A stretch of DNA of 64,000 nucleotides from NCBI GenBank assembly GCA_030762935.1, contig CM060900.1, positions 395,125,132 to 395,189,131 of the forward strand, in the 5' to 3' direction. The notes under the pieces were generated by a model. That model ran no database searches, was not told the DNA's origin, and worked only from the letters and a program-made list of their open reading frames with translations. Origin of the DNA: Hymenopus coronatus (Eukaryota > Arthropoda > Insecta > Mantodea > Hymenopodidae). Every line of letters starts with the position of its first letter. Position 1 is the stretch's first letter. Of this stretch, positions 31,800-42,890 are shown piece after piece. The position numbers were made by a program, and so were the translations under genes.

Positions 31800-31807
31800 G
31801 AATAAAA

Positions 31808-32870
31808 GAACAATAAAGAAACTGCTCTAGTGGTGTGCAATGCGGGTTACACTTTCAGAGGTACCTATGTGCAATTCTGTACCCCCCTGACGAAGGAAGA
31901 ACAAATATATTGAAACACTGAACTATCTCATGTGGGTGGTTTAGATTCTTCCCTATTACCGATTTTAGTCACTAGAAATGTAAAGCCCAGTAGCGAGACA
32001 CTAAGTCGGATGACTGCAGAAACAATGGAGTATGGTGCGTGAGCTAAATATATATTTATACTCATATACTGAAAAGTGTTCATTTGCTGTTAAAATTTTA
32101 TATCGAAATGAAGACATATTCGACACAGATTTTAATTTTCATATGGATTTTCACGCTTGCGCGCTGCCCTTCTAGTTCACTTACTGCTAACCTGTATCAA
32201 CTTACAGAAACATCTTACGCGCACAATAACCTCCAAGAATATTAAATTACATATAAGAATTATAAGAATATATAGTTATTTCCCGAATCTAAACTCATAA
32301 TATTACGTAAGCAAAGCGAAGTAGGACATAACATTAGCATCACAGAGTCGAGGAGATCAATCACTCAGGGCATGCGCGTTAGCTCTATGACATTTGCCGA
32401 GAATGAAGTTATATTTTTTGTTATTCTCCATAGCATGAATTTATCATATTCCTTTTCGTAGATCTGTTTTTAATTCTGAAGAAGTAAATTGTTAACAACA
32501 TTACTCGCCTCTTCTGTTATATCAAAATTAAATATAAATTCCATATCATTATCACTAGGCCAAAATATCTCAGTCTCCATCTTGCAAATCAACTATCACC
32601 GTGAATCAAATTTCATTTGTTATCGACGCAAGCGTACAATACGCATAGCGGTCAGCGGAGTTCATCTTTCATCTGCAGGATATCTAAATATTAAATATTT
32701 AGTGTATACCTATAGTTAGTAGAAACAATTATGTATGCAACTTTAATATAATGGTCTTTAGAATACTCGTGAGCTTACCTCCCACTCGTATCCCAATAAC
32801 TACCATTATAGCATCGTTGCACAAATAACTATTCATTCACAACTCAGTTAACTCTGGAGGTTACAAAAGA
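31808..32870. other. No recognised feature
   Basis: AT-rich sequence after the hAT element. There is a 76-codon frame at 32489-32719 with no motif, and no tRNA-like boxes. Confidence 0.45.
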
Positions 32871-32876
32871 ACTGCC

Positions 32877-33150
32877 TCCATGGTCGAGTGGTCAGCGAGC
32901 TGACTTCTCGCCCGAAGGTCCTAGGTACGATTCCCAGCTAGGGCGGGGATGTTTTCTTTAACCAGAATTATCCCCTATCCCCATAGGTCTGGAAGTATCT
33001 GTTTCAGAGCGAATATGTGTGTGTGTGTGTGTGTTTGGAGAAAATAAAACGATTTAAACCCAACGTAAAGAACCTACAGAAAACGAGTTGTTTCTAATGC
33101 AAAGCCCCCGATATGACTTTAGATGTTAAAGGGGGCTATATAAATGAAAC
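32877..33150 (+). mobile_element. tRNA-derived SINE, family F3 (copy 1)
   Basis: The head 'ctccatggtcgagtggtcag' (A box) and 'aggtacgattcccagc' (B box) are followed by a body with a short (TG)n tract at 33016-33034. The 3' end has complementary arms 'agccccc' and 'gggggct' enclosing about 20 bases, then an A-rich tail. The minus-strand copy at 49527-49750 preserves the same 3' arms. Confidence 0.82.
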
Positions 33151-33484
33151 AAACAAAAAAACATAAAAAAACCTTAAATGCGTTGCAAATTTTCAGGTAT
33201 ATAAGAACCGATGGGATGTTCACCTTCAGGAAACGGTCATGGGTGGGCTTCAACAACCATAGTGTGCAGTCTGTCTACCCACTCATGATCTTAACGAATG
33301 AAGTTTATAGGACCGCCCCTCTTACGCGTGTTTAGAACTGTCGTTCTAATGCTGCTTATTTTGCCAACCTAAGATGTAAGTTCTCATACCCGGCTGATTT
33401 ATATATTCCCTTGTATATACTAAGAGAATAAGGAAATACAGTGAATTATCGAAATGGAAAAAACCTTTAGGAGCTATGTGATAC

Positions 33485-33702
33485 TTTAAAATTCCGCTCT
33501 ATTTCATCACCAGGAGAAAAAATCTTAAGCAAAATTTAATTTGGAAAATTCAAATAATTATGGGGAATATGTTTGAATATCTTGGGAATATTTATATATA
33601 AAATAAGTATTTTTTCAATTTTCCATGTTATTGTTTGAATTTTTCAATTTAAACTTTGCTTAAGATTTTTTCTCCTTGCAATAAAATAGAACGAAATTTC
33701 AA
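33485..33702. repeat. Long fold-back hairpin repeat
   Basis: Left arm 33485-33576 and right arm 33616-33702 are inverted copies. 'aggagaaaaaatcttaagca' (33512-33531) recurs exactly in reverse complement at about 33655-33674. Pairing continues outward ('ctctatttcat' against 'ctattttat') and inward. A spacer of about 40 bases separates the arms. A transcript would fold into a hairpin of 80 bp or more. No coding capacity. It may be a MITE. Confidence 0.8.
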
Positions 33703-33719
33703 TATATATGAAATACTTC

Positions 33720-33850
33720 ATCCAGATTTACATTTTTCTAGTTCAATTTATTGTCTCTTACGGGTTACCAGTTATGTAAAAGCCATTCAGAATGAAAAGA
33801 GCATCAGAGGACTTTTAATGAGAGTCGTTAAGTCATTAAGGGAGACAGTT
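33720..33850 (+). repeat. Dispersed repeat DR1, short piece
   Basis: 'tgtctcttacgggttaccag' corresponds to 'tgtctcttacggtttaccag' on the minus strand of the 37.4-kb copy. The following 'aaagccattcagaatgaaaag' corresponds to 'aaagtcatccagaatgaacag' of the 61.7-kb copy. A 114-codon open frame crosses this area (33656-34000), but it overlaps the hairpin and the repeat and is unlikely to be a gene. Confidence 0.55.
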
Positions 33851-35258
33851 AACTTTTGCACAGAATCTACAACGTTTCCTTTTATTGCTAAAACAATATG
33901 TTTCTTTCTCTGTTTAAACGTTGATTACCTTTTTTACTATGAACCATTTTTTAAAATGTCTGATTGCCAATTCAATCATGAAATTCAACGGAATTTCTAA
34001 CGTTGACCCTTTCCTTATTTACTTCGTTTCACAAAACGAATTTTTTCTTCGCTTAAAAGGTCCCATTAATATGGCATGTAGAATATAAGCTGTTGTTTTA
34101 TAATTGGACTATTTTTGATGAGAACTACTTAGTTGGGCAGTTACGTGGTAATACATTTTCAAAATTTAATTGAAAAAACAACAACAAAGAACTGCATATA
34201 CAAAACATTATTGACTATTTTGCTTTCGTTAAACAGCAACATACCGATCAAAAGTAACAATTTTATACTAGCAATATGCCTAAGAAATAGTATGCGTCAA
34301 ACAATTTCTTAATGCATGAATCTAATTGGATTAGATGCGTAAAATTTTGCACAGAGACTATTAAAATAAAAATCTATATTTAAATATATGGAATTTGGAG
34401 TTTTTACTTGAATGGCCCCTTGGAACCATTTTTCACGAAATAAAAATATTCGATAAGTTCTCAAAGAGGTTTAAGGTGGAGGTAATGGCAGCGCTTCTTT
34501 CTCACTCGTGCAGTGCAAATGTGTCCAGGGCTATACCGCTTGTTTAAGGTTAATGCATCCTTTTACAAGTTTGTCCGAGGAACTGAATAGCATTTTATTT
34601 CGCCAACTTTTTAGCGACTTCCTCGCATTATTCTATTTTGAATGTATGTATATTCCACGGTTGGTACTACTGATATAAGCTTAAGTCTTAGAGATGTTTT
34701 TCACCCGCCCCGCAAAGAAAAGATCAATGTGGAATTTGGCGATATCCATGTGAATTTTGTGATTTTGAAAATAATTCTTGCGATATTATGTGAATTAGAA
34801 CTGTCAAGCCTGGTAGATGGACAGTAGCCTGGTAACACATGCTGAGCGACAATATGAGACGTCATCTACGCGCGACTACTTTCGTCCTTGTCTAGAGAAA
34901 AGTGAAAAGTAACTGCCAAAATTGGCTGTAATAGATATGTGAAAACTAAAATTATATAAGTATCGAAGATATATTTTCAAATATTAAACTTATTTTTACT
35001 CTATCGAATAGCGAAATTATCGAGGTATCAGCAGTATCGAGGTTCCATCTGTAGCTTTAATGCACACCAAATCTCTTAAGTTAACCCAATCAGAAATTGT
35101 ACGTTTTCCGATAAGGTGCTTTTAATAGCTAATTAATATTTTAATTTTTATCGACGGTAAATTATACCTAAAAATTCAATGCTACCAAAATAAATTTTCC
35201 TTTTTATTTTTGAATTTGTCTCAAGCAGGAGTAACCAGCTGTCAGCGACATGTCCAGC
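33851..35258. other. No recognised feature
   Basis: AT-rich sequence without recognised coding remnant or RNA gene. Confidence 0.45.
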
Positions 35259-35291
35259 TTTTTTTTTTTTTTTAAATACAGTTCCGGAGTC
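35259..35291 (-). repeat. 3' tail fragment of SINE F2
   Basis: On the minus strand 'gactccggaactgtattt' followed by an A-run matches the last 20 bases and tail of F2 ('gactccggtactgttt' + A). It directly abuts the A-tract of the SR-factor processed pseudogene, in the same orientation. Confidence 0.65.
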
Positions 35292-35302
35292 TTATTTTTT
35301 TT

Positions 35303-35808
35303 TCTTCTAATTTTCTTATAGAATTTATTTTCTGAAGTTATCTACAATTCCTCAGAATAACCCACATTCATAAACTTACACACAGATTCTATGAATTACA
35401 CATACAGAATTTCATATAGTGAAACAATATTTAAAAGCAAAGTGAATCATCCCTAATGCATAAAAATCTTATAATATTCCGTGAGGTTTGCTCAACGTCT
35501 TCGGCTGCTGTGATACCCTCTGCTTCCACCGTCAAAATCTCGGTAACCCCTGCGGCCAGGTGACCTTGAAGGTGGTCGCTTATACCAGTTCTTGGTGTCG
35601 AAGCAATCTCTGGAGAAGAGGCCCCTTTCACCACTTTGGTACCATCTCTTATTTGGATCATAACCTCTCTGCCCTCTTCCGCGCATCCGTGGCCTTGCGA
35701 AAGTTACTCGGATACGACTGCCACACAAGACTATACCATCTGTAGGTTTAACAGCATCTTCAGCGTCATATTTATCTCGGAACACCACATAAGCAAAGCA
35801 TGGTGGTG
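35303..35808 (-). pseudogene. Processed pseudogene of an SR splicing factor (RRM + CCHC knuckle; SRSF7/9G8/x16 type)
   Basis: The minus strand starts mid-RRM with 'PPCFAYVVFRDKYDAEDAV' (RNP1 region), then 'DGIVLCGSRIRVTFARP', a Gly/Arg stretch, a zinc-knuckle relic and the start of the RS-type tail ('RPPSRSPGRRGYRDF', 'HSSRRR' and stop). The knuckle reads 'WYQSGERGLFSRDC', where C-x2-C-x4-H-x4-C is expected, so three of four zinc ligands are lost. There are no introns. A 3'-UTR-like stretch follows, with an AATAAA signal (35324-35329) about 20 bases before an A-tract. That marks a retrocopied, 5'-truncated mRNA. The functional parent would act in nuclear pre-mRNA splicing. This copy lacks the start and most of the RRM. 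Confidence 0.88.
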
Positions 35809-35889
35809 ACTATCAGGGACACAAGTAACAGCCCCAAGTTTAAAGGAAGGTTTTTTCCCTTATAATCTGGAGAGAAGGACTTTATCATT

Positions 35890-36025
35890 GTAAAGAAGGG
35901 TCACGTGGTTGGAATATAAAGAAAAATCCCAGACAATCACGTGACATCGCTACCTTTCGCGCCTCTTTCCAGCCAATCAAAAAGGAGGGCAATATTAGAA
36001 CCTATTGGCATATAAGTGATGCGCG
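35890..36025. promoter_or_regulatory. Promoter-like motif cluster (speculative)
   Basis: Two palindromic CACGTG E-boxes ('gtcacgtggttgg', 'aatcacgtgacatc'), a CCAAT box ('ccagccaatcaaaaagg'), an inverted CCAAT ('attggc') and a TATA-like 'catataag' lie within about 130 bp. No gene with a start was found downstream. Motifs this short occur by chance, so this is a weak call. Confidence 0.22.
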
Positions 36026-36064
36026 TATAAGAAATCGCACGCAGTGTGAGAAATACTCAATAAG

Positions 36065-36330
36065 CCGGTCCCCATGGCCGCGCTTGCCCAGGCGTTCCGC
36101 TTTGGTGCTTCGTAGCGCTGGGGATCGTGTGTTCGAGTCCCGCCTTGGGCATGGGTGTTACATGTTTGTGTTTATGTGTGTGTTGTAAAAGTAAGAAAAC
36201 AGCAATCCAGTAATAATACAGAAAAACAAGGTAAAAATGAAAATAAAAGGTAAATAAAAAGTAGGGTATACAGTGCCGGAGTCCCGATCAGACTCCGGTA
36301 CCATATTTAAAAATAAAAAAAAATATATAT
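36065..36330 (+). mobile_element. tRNA-derived SINE, family F2 (copy 2)
   Basis: Matches 8429-8648 from 'ccatggccgcgcttgccc' through the B box 'gtgttcgagtcccgcc' to the terminal hairpin 'ccggagtc' - 7 bases - 'gactccgg' and an A/T-rich tail. The loop differs (ccgatca against ctgacca) while the stem is unchanged. It interrupts a series of 'taagaaat' motifs (see findings). Confidence 0.85.
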
Positions 36331-37380
36331 AAGAAATGTGACGACACACAATGTATGAAGTCGCGCGGCGCCCAGTGTAAGAAATCGGCTTGTTATAAGA
36401 AATCTGACGTCGATGAATAGTAAGAAATACGCATTAATTGTGAGTGTGAAGTGTTAGAGTAAAAGTTGGTCTGACGGGCAACTATTACCTAAATGTTATA
36501 CGGACTGTGCAACTTAAGATTACGGCGACGGTTGTAAACTATAAGAACTCAGTAAGAGTGGAAGTAGCACGTATAAAGATTAAGTCATCAACTTGGCGAT
36601 CGTTTATGTCGGCAGTCGCTCGCAGGGTTAGTGCCTCAAACCAGCAACAGATAATCGATAAAAGAAGTCATCAGTGAAATTAAGTGAAATTTCTCTTTTA
36701 TTTGAGTCTACTACGTGTTACACACCTTTGTCGTTTTTCCCCCCTGAGCAAGAGACAACTCATGGTCTACAAGAACCAGCTTAGCCAGAGCAACAAATGG
36801 AATCTGCAAGGTATGTGCAAGCTTAATGTAGAGAATTTCACGAGCTCTAACCCTCGATCAACTCCAAGTAGACTCACATGATAGCACCATATCGGTGCAC
36901 AAAGCAAATAACAGCGGCAAAAGTCATGTGGAAAGAACATGTTAGGCTTTTAAATTCTGTTTTAATAAACAACGCATTGACTCATAATTTGGCTCTTAGT
37001 GCAAAATGCAATAAGTACTAACTAGTGCTAGGTTAGAACTAGAATGACTGAGACCTTCGAAATTTGATGTAATTTATTGCTAGCTATCTACACATTTTGA
37101 GGAATAATTTTATCAGCGTCTTAAAGAGATACAGTGATAACTGGATAGGCAGAAATGACCAATTTTCCTGGCCTTTAACTCATTTTATTTGCTTGTATGG
37201 GGTGATATTAAATGTGTAGCTTTTGAAACACCTGTTGGTTATGATGATCTTGTGGCACACAGTAAAAGAAGAATATACGTTTGTGTCTTGAAGGCAGTCA
37301 GTGATAGATTGCATTGATAAAGTAGTCTACCAACGTCATTTGAAAACCGAAGTATTCTGAAATTCTGGGTCAGATGTCCT
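36331..37380. other. Unassigned; spaced 'taagaaat' motifs at the start
   Basis: Apart from recurrent 'taagaaat' motifs up to about 36430 I see nothing definite. A 65-codon frame (36684-36881) begins with GTG, not ATG, and contains a splice-donor-like 'caaggtatgt', but no downstream exon was identified. Confidence 0.4.
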
Positions 37381-37384
37381 TAGT

Positions 37385-38135
37385 AAAAGCATGAATGGTT
37401 TGTCAGTGAGTCCATGCGTTTGTGAACACGATAACTCAAAAACGGAAAGTCGGTAAAATACCAAACTTGGTATTTAAGTTGAGTGTCTTCCAGGGATGCG
37501 ACACAAAGATTTTGAGAAAAAATCCCCCCACCCAAAACTACACTTTACGTGGAAAAAAAAATCGAAAATTTTGATTTTCTCAAAAATGGCTCTAACGATT
37601 TTGATTAAAATACCGTGTATTAGAGGTATTATCGTGGCAAATAACATGTATATCTTGAATATTCTGGGAATAGCCTCTAAAGATCTCCTTATTATGGCTG
37701 AATTTTGCCGCATATTGCGTAACTGGTAAACCGTAAGAGACAGACAAATCCTTTCTACACAAAACATGTAGATCTCCTCAATACATACAATTTATATCAT
37801 AAACTATTTTTTCGTGGAGTTTTCTATTTTTGAGATATTCCTTGTTATTTGTTTTAGATTTAAAAGACTTAAACCTTTCTGACAGGAAAATTTGTGAACA
37901 CCTGGCCATGCGTAGAAACGGATTTCAACTACATAGCAACCAGCTTTTAAAATATTGCACTATTGTTTTTGACTAGTGATTCTCTTATTTACCTTCTACT
38001 TATAAGGATGCAAGTAATTAAGATAAGTTCTACTACTCTTTATCTCGATTATCATAAAGTAGATAGAAGAATAAGTTAACAATAATTTGCTATAGTGATG
38101 TAGAGAATGTTATGTGAATGTAACACATAAGATTT
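37385..38135 (-). repeat. Dispersed repeat DR1, long copy
   Basis: One of the two best copies. In minus-strand order: 'aatcttatgtgttacattca', a block with 'ataatcgagataaa', 'agtagaaggtaaataagaga', then 'tgtctcttacggtttaccag', 'gaggctattcccagaatatt', 'gattttttctcaaaatcttt', and 'accaagtttggtatttt' near the end. The same order and spacing occur at 61355-62075 on the plus strand. About 750 bp, non-coding, no clear terminal repeats. Confidence 0.75.
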
Positions 38136-41100
38136 TCATTAATCATAGTGCAACACTATAAGAAAATGTCGCAACCTACAGGCTGTTTAACACGAAAGTT
38201 AGTGACAGCCTACAAAAATATATATAAATTGTTTTCAAACAAATTACCCTACTAGCATGAGAAAAAGTATAAGATTTATCAGTTTCATATTATAAACTTT
38301 AATAATATAGTTGTTCGGCCTAATTACGTTTGATCAAAACTAATAGGTAGATTTACAGCAATAATTTATTATGTGAAGCATTCGAAGCAAGGTGACTTGC
38401 GGAAATTATAGGCAGTACGTTGTAAATCACAAAATGAATTATGTTAAATGTAATGCATTATGCCTGTTCAAATCACACCTGTTTATATAGTTCTCAGTTT
38501 TTGTGATACATTGCCCGTATCATTAAATTATTAATAATGCCGATATACTTTATTATATTCACAGAGCTTTAATATCTTCCAGATGTGAAATATTTATTCT
38601 CAAGCAATGAAACCCCATATACAGCTTCATTCAGGGCAAGCTGCCTGCTTAGGTATATTTAAATTTATGCTGCGCTTTAAATTATTCATCCACACAAATA
38701 CAATATTCTGCTCCCTTGTCCAGTTATTACTGTCAATTATGTAATAAAATCTAGTTCCATTTTTACTGTTATTTTGACTTTAGGTCACAATGCACCGGCA
38801 TGTACGAAGCACCATGGTCTTTCTTCCCCTTCACTCACTAGGGATTCGAACACTGATACCTCCCAGCGGCACTCGCAACTGCTGTCACAACCTTACTGTT
38901 ATATCATTTGATGCCGCATCAGAACAAATCACTATCTACTCATCAACCCACGTGTACGCTCTCTTATATAGCCATTGGAATATTCCACATAGTCCTAGAA
39001 TGTTCAGTAGCTGATGAGAAAGAAGGCTTCAGAACACTCCTGATATATCTAAATAGCGCTTCTAGTGTATGCGCTGGGAAGGAGCATTACTGCGGCTATT
39101 CCGATAAGCTCGAGCCAAAAACGCTACGCCGCAAAATGTACAAATATCAGTGATAAACGGTTTTTAGATTATTTTCGAATAATTCGCTGATAGAGTAAGG
39201 TGGTACAATTTCGAAATAGGTATAATTTTTATTAACATAATGTTTAGTGTCATTTTAATTTCGTAGAGTTAGTAGAAATTTCCTTACTGTGGCATTGCAA
39301 TGTGGAAGGTCTCAGCACCTCCTCCTATCTTTTCCACGAAAACATCTGTTTGTGCTGCAGAGATGTAAATGTTTCCTTGCGAAATGCTAATTAAGTTAGT
39401 AAGCTATATAATCTCTTATAAAATTCACTAGTTTCTATGAACTTGCAAATGCTATACTAGTGAAGCTGGAGACTTGCATTCCGTTCCTGCGTGTTCAGAG
39501 ACGATCATGGGGACAGACTATGTGACATGTGCCGCCATCTCTTACCGTAGTTCAATAATGTATACTCGTGATTGCACTCCTTAAAAAGTTTATTTTCCAT
39601 CAGAACTGTGGTACAATTTCGATCATTGCAGTTGTTTCGCTTTGTAGGTTATAATTGGTTACCATAGTTATATTCTAAACCATTGCTGCAAATAATTGTG
39701 TATATTAAAAATATTTCAGGATTTTCCCTCTTTTCCGTGGAAGTAAATAAATATTTGTGAAATTTGAAAGATACATTAAAGGCATATTATTTGTTTCATA
39801 AACAAATTTGCGCTCTTCTGATCTGATATCTAATTATTTTCAAAAAAGAAGCTGAAGAGCATGACAAATCAATAATACCAGCATCCAATGAAATTTCTCC
39901 GCTCAGTGTTGACAAGATCATTTTGGCAACTGCAGAGAAAAAAAAGTGTCATCTTGTAAAGAAAAAGAAAACCTGACATCAATTTGACTCACTTCAGATG
40001 GAAACCTGGTTAAGGTCCGTTAGCAAATATTTTTTTCCAATAGGGAACAATGAAATAAACAAACAAGAGCAACAAACAGCAATATAGGTCTGAGCAACGA
40101 CAGCAGTATTATAAGTATCAAATCATAAGCAAGCACTAAAGAAGTGGATTTGTTTTTGAAATTATTTTAGTGCGACCAATGGGGGAAAGGTGCTTTGGTT
40201 TGCTGTCAAAAATATAATGTTGATTTTTAAATGGAAGATATTAATGATGAGAACTATACCAAGAAGTTCACAATTGTATCTAACGTGGTGCATTTCCGAT
40301 CAATGTTATTAAATTCTGTAACCTTCTCTTGTGTGTAAACGAACACTTGCAAATGTGTAATACTTAATCTACATATTCATTAAACTTCAAGCTATACGTA
40401 CTATGGTTGAAATTATTTCTTTCATGACTATCTTTCCGGTTACAATAGAATTTTTCCTGAATGAACGAAACTGTACGCCTTGCCCTATATCTATACAACA
40501 TAATAAGATATGATACTTTATATATTTTACACGAGTTTATTTCGCAAACCTTCGCTCATATTTATAGTTACCCCTGTGGTAGAGCACAGAGTCCCTACTT
40601 TACTGCTAAGGTTTTAACGGGTGGTTATTTCACAAAAAGTGGTCAGACGTAAAGCGAAATACTTTCTCTCTTCTAAATATCACGTCAAAAAGACATTGCA
40701 GGGAAGCCAGACATATCACCTTTGAAGGGCAGATGCGTATGGAAACCTAACGATACCTCGAACCGTGCATTTGTAAGAGTAGTAAAAGCGAAAAAAGAAT
40801 AAATGCCTTTACTCCATGTAGGAACAGAAGGATCAAAGAATCTGCTGTGGAGAACCGGCGTTCTGTCTTGTGTACTGCTATAGGGAAAAGAATTTCAAGG
40901 GGAAAAAATATACATTCCTTTATTATACACACATGTGTGCGTTTAACCTTTATTGTTTGCGAGTTTATCTTTGGACCCCACATACTGATTCATATTACAT
41001 TTTCAGAGTTCTTAATAGAAACAGCATGTAGAAGCTCATGTAGTGCCTTTTTAATTAAATTTCCTAACGCATGAAATGCTCTAATACAGCTTTTTAGTTT

Positions 41101-41920
41101 TCACTTGTGTGAATCTGTTCCTTTTTTATTTATTTTCTGTGGGCAAAATCTAAAGTATACGTAGGAAATAATTCTTAAACATTTTATTCTAAAATCAAAC
41201 TCCATAAGGTTTCTTCGGGCTACATTATGCTCAAAGCAGCTTTGTATTTCACCATGGTTACCTTTTACGTCTGCATAGAAAGTTGTTACACTTATTAGCT
41301 GACAGCATGTTAGTGTATACATGGTGGCAGTTCTGGATGTTTCCTTATTATAGGAATGAAAAGGCATTCTTAATTAATGTAATTAATTTAAAATGAAACG
41401 TAAACTCATTCACGTTTAAAAAGTGTCACATTAACAAAGCTTAAGATCTTTCGGCTATCTTCCTTTAAAACTTTTGTTTTGTATGTGAAAGCTGTCATGG
41501 TTATACTTTTTTTTTTTTTTGCTGCTCTACACTGTTGTTTTAATTTTACAGGGTTTATTCAATATGTTCGCATAGGAAAACTGATACTATTAAGTTTCCT
41601 TATTTGTGATTTTATGTTATAGTTTCACGTATCTTTGGCTGTTCGCGAGTGCTTTTTGTTGAAACTTTACAGGCTTTAAGATGAAAATAGCTAATTTTAA
41701 TAAAATCTAGAATGAATATACGCCAAGCATTATGGACAATAATTTTAGTACCGGTTGAGTTTCTCCTTACCATTAGCTTGCCTATTTGTTTGTGATTAGT
41801 ATTATTTTTAATTTTTATTAAAGCTTCTCTTTGTTCATTTTCATAACGTTGGCATATGTATGAATGGGGAACACAGGGGACAGTTGCACCTGCAACTAAC
41901 GCAAAACGCAAATCTTTTGT
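38136..41920. other. No recognised feature
   Basis: Long AT-rich stretch. Short frames on the minus strand around 41.1-41.9 kb (88 and 99 codons) and plus-strand frames near 38.8-39.15 kb show no motif I recognise. No tRNA-like boxes, transposase or reverse-transcriptase blocks. Confidence 0.4.
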
Positions 41921-41924
41921 ACTT

Positions 41925-42140
41925 ATCCTCCCCAGGAGGAACGAATAAGGCGACGGAACCGCAGGAGGCTATATACCGCAGGAAGGCCGGCAAACAGAGG
42001 AGCACATAGGTTTCTAAAGACACCGAGTCTGATAACCTGGTTACATCGGGGACTGCTCGGAGAAGGTGTTTCCTCTAACGGGATCAGAGAGAGCTGCACT
42101 CCTTGAGTCGGCTTAGAGAAGGCTACCATCTGGCATGACC
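41925..42140. other. GC-richer unassigned block
   Basis: About 215 bp noticeably richer in G and C than its surroundings, starting with a 'tcctccccaggagga' near-palindrome. It has no A/B boxes, no frame of note and no second copy in the window. It may be part of an unrecognised repeat. Confidence 0.35.
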
Positions 42141-42489
42141 CAGAAAACCTTTCAAATAATTAAGCATCTGCGTCATCTACCCGGCATGATCGACTTTGCA
42201 AAACCGAAAGACTATCTAAAACATGAAAGGAAAAGTAAAATAGTAACGACTAAGGGAAAGGAAATCACAATAGAATAGAAATGATCCCAGAATTCCATTT
42301 GTCATTCAGGAAGAGTTGCAAAAATCTTATAGTTAGAGAGGCTGGTCCCAAAAATCTATTTCTGAACCTCTCGAATGTGAGTCTCAGACGTAACCTCGGA
42401 ACCTTCTCTCTCGATAAATGTTCAAATTCGCGACTGGGAAGAGCAGCACACTCCGCACGTTAACGCAGATAATACATCAACTATACCGG

Positions 42490-42890
42490 CATGTTGTTCC
42501 GGTAGCTTATTGATCAGAGCAATGGCACGTATGCTGAAGATGCATATTTAAATTCCGCTCATGGCATTGAACCTCTCGGTCAGATTAAATCTTTTCAGCA
42601 TGTTCCTAACTACGGTTTGTGTAGAAGAATAGCATCGTTTGTCCTAGTGGCAGTCAACTATGAAGCCCGAGATTCAATCTCTTATGATACCGTAAGTCGC
42701 TTTTGGGGAATGCTACCTCAAAATAAATTTCACACTGCCTTGTAGTTTCTCGAAAAAATGGCATTCCGTTTTGGAGTTTAATGTCACATACGCACATTGC
42801 CATGGTAGCTCAGATGATTAGACCAATGCGCGGAAAGGCGAACATCCGTGGTTCTAGTCTGCACTATGACATTGCATTGTTCACTTCTAA
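42490..42890 (+). repeat. Two tRNA-like F5 SINE heads in tandem
   Basis: First head near 42492 ('ccggtagcttattgatcaga', decayed). Second at 42797 ('tgccatggtagctcagatga', better preserved) with a B-box relic 'ccgtggttctagtctgc'. Between them are the F5-associated blocks 'ctatgaagcccgagattcaa' and 'ctcaaaataaatttcacact', both also seen near 16.87-16.95 kb. Confidence 0.65.

Noticed and set aside
36684..36881. Candidate first exon with a hydrophobic start and splice-donor-like 'caaggtatgt'
   Set aside because: The frame begins with GTG, not ATG. No acceptor or downstream exon could be found and no homology is recognised.
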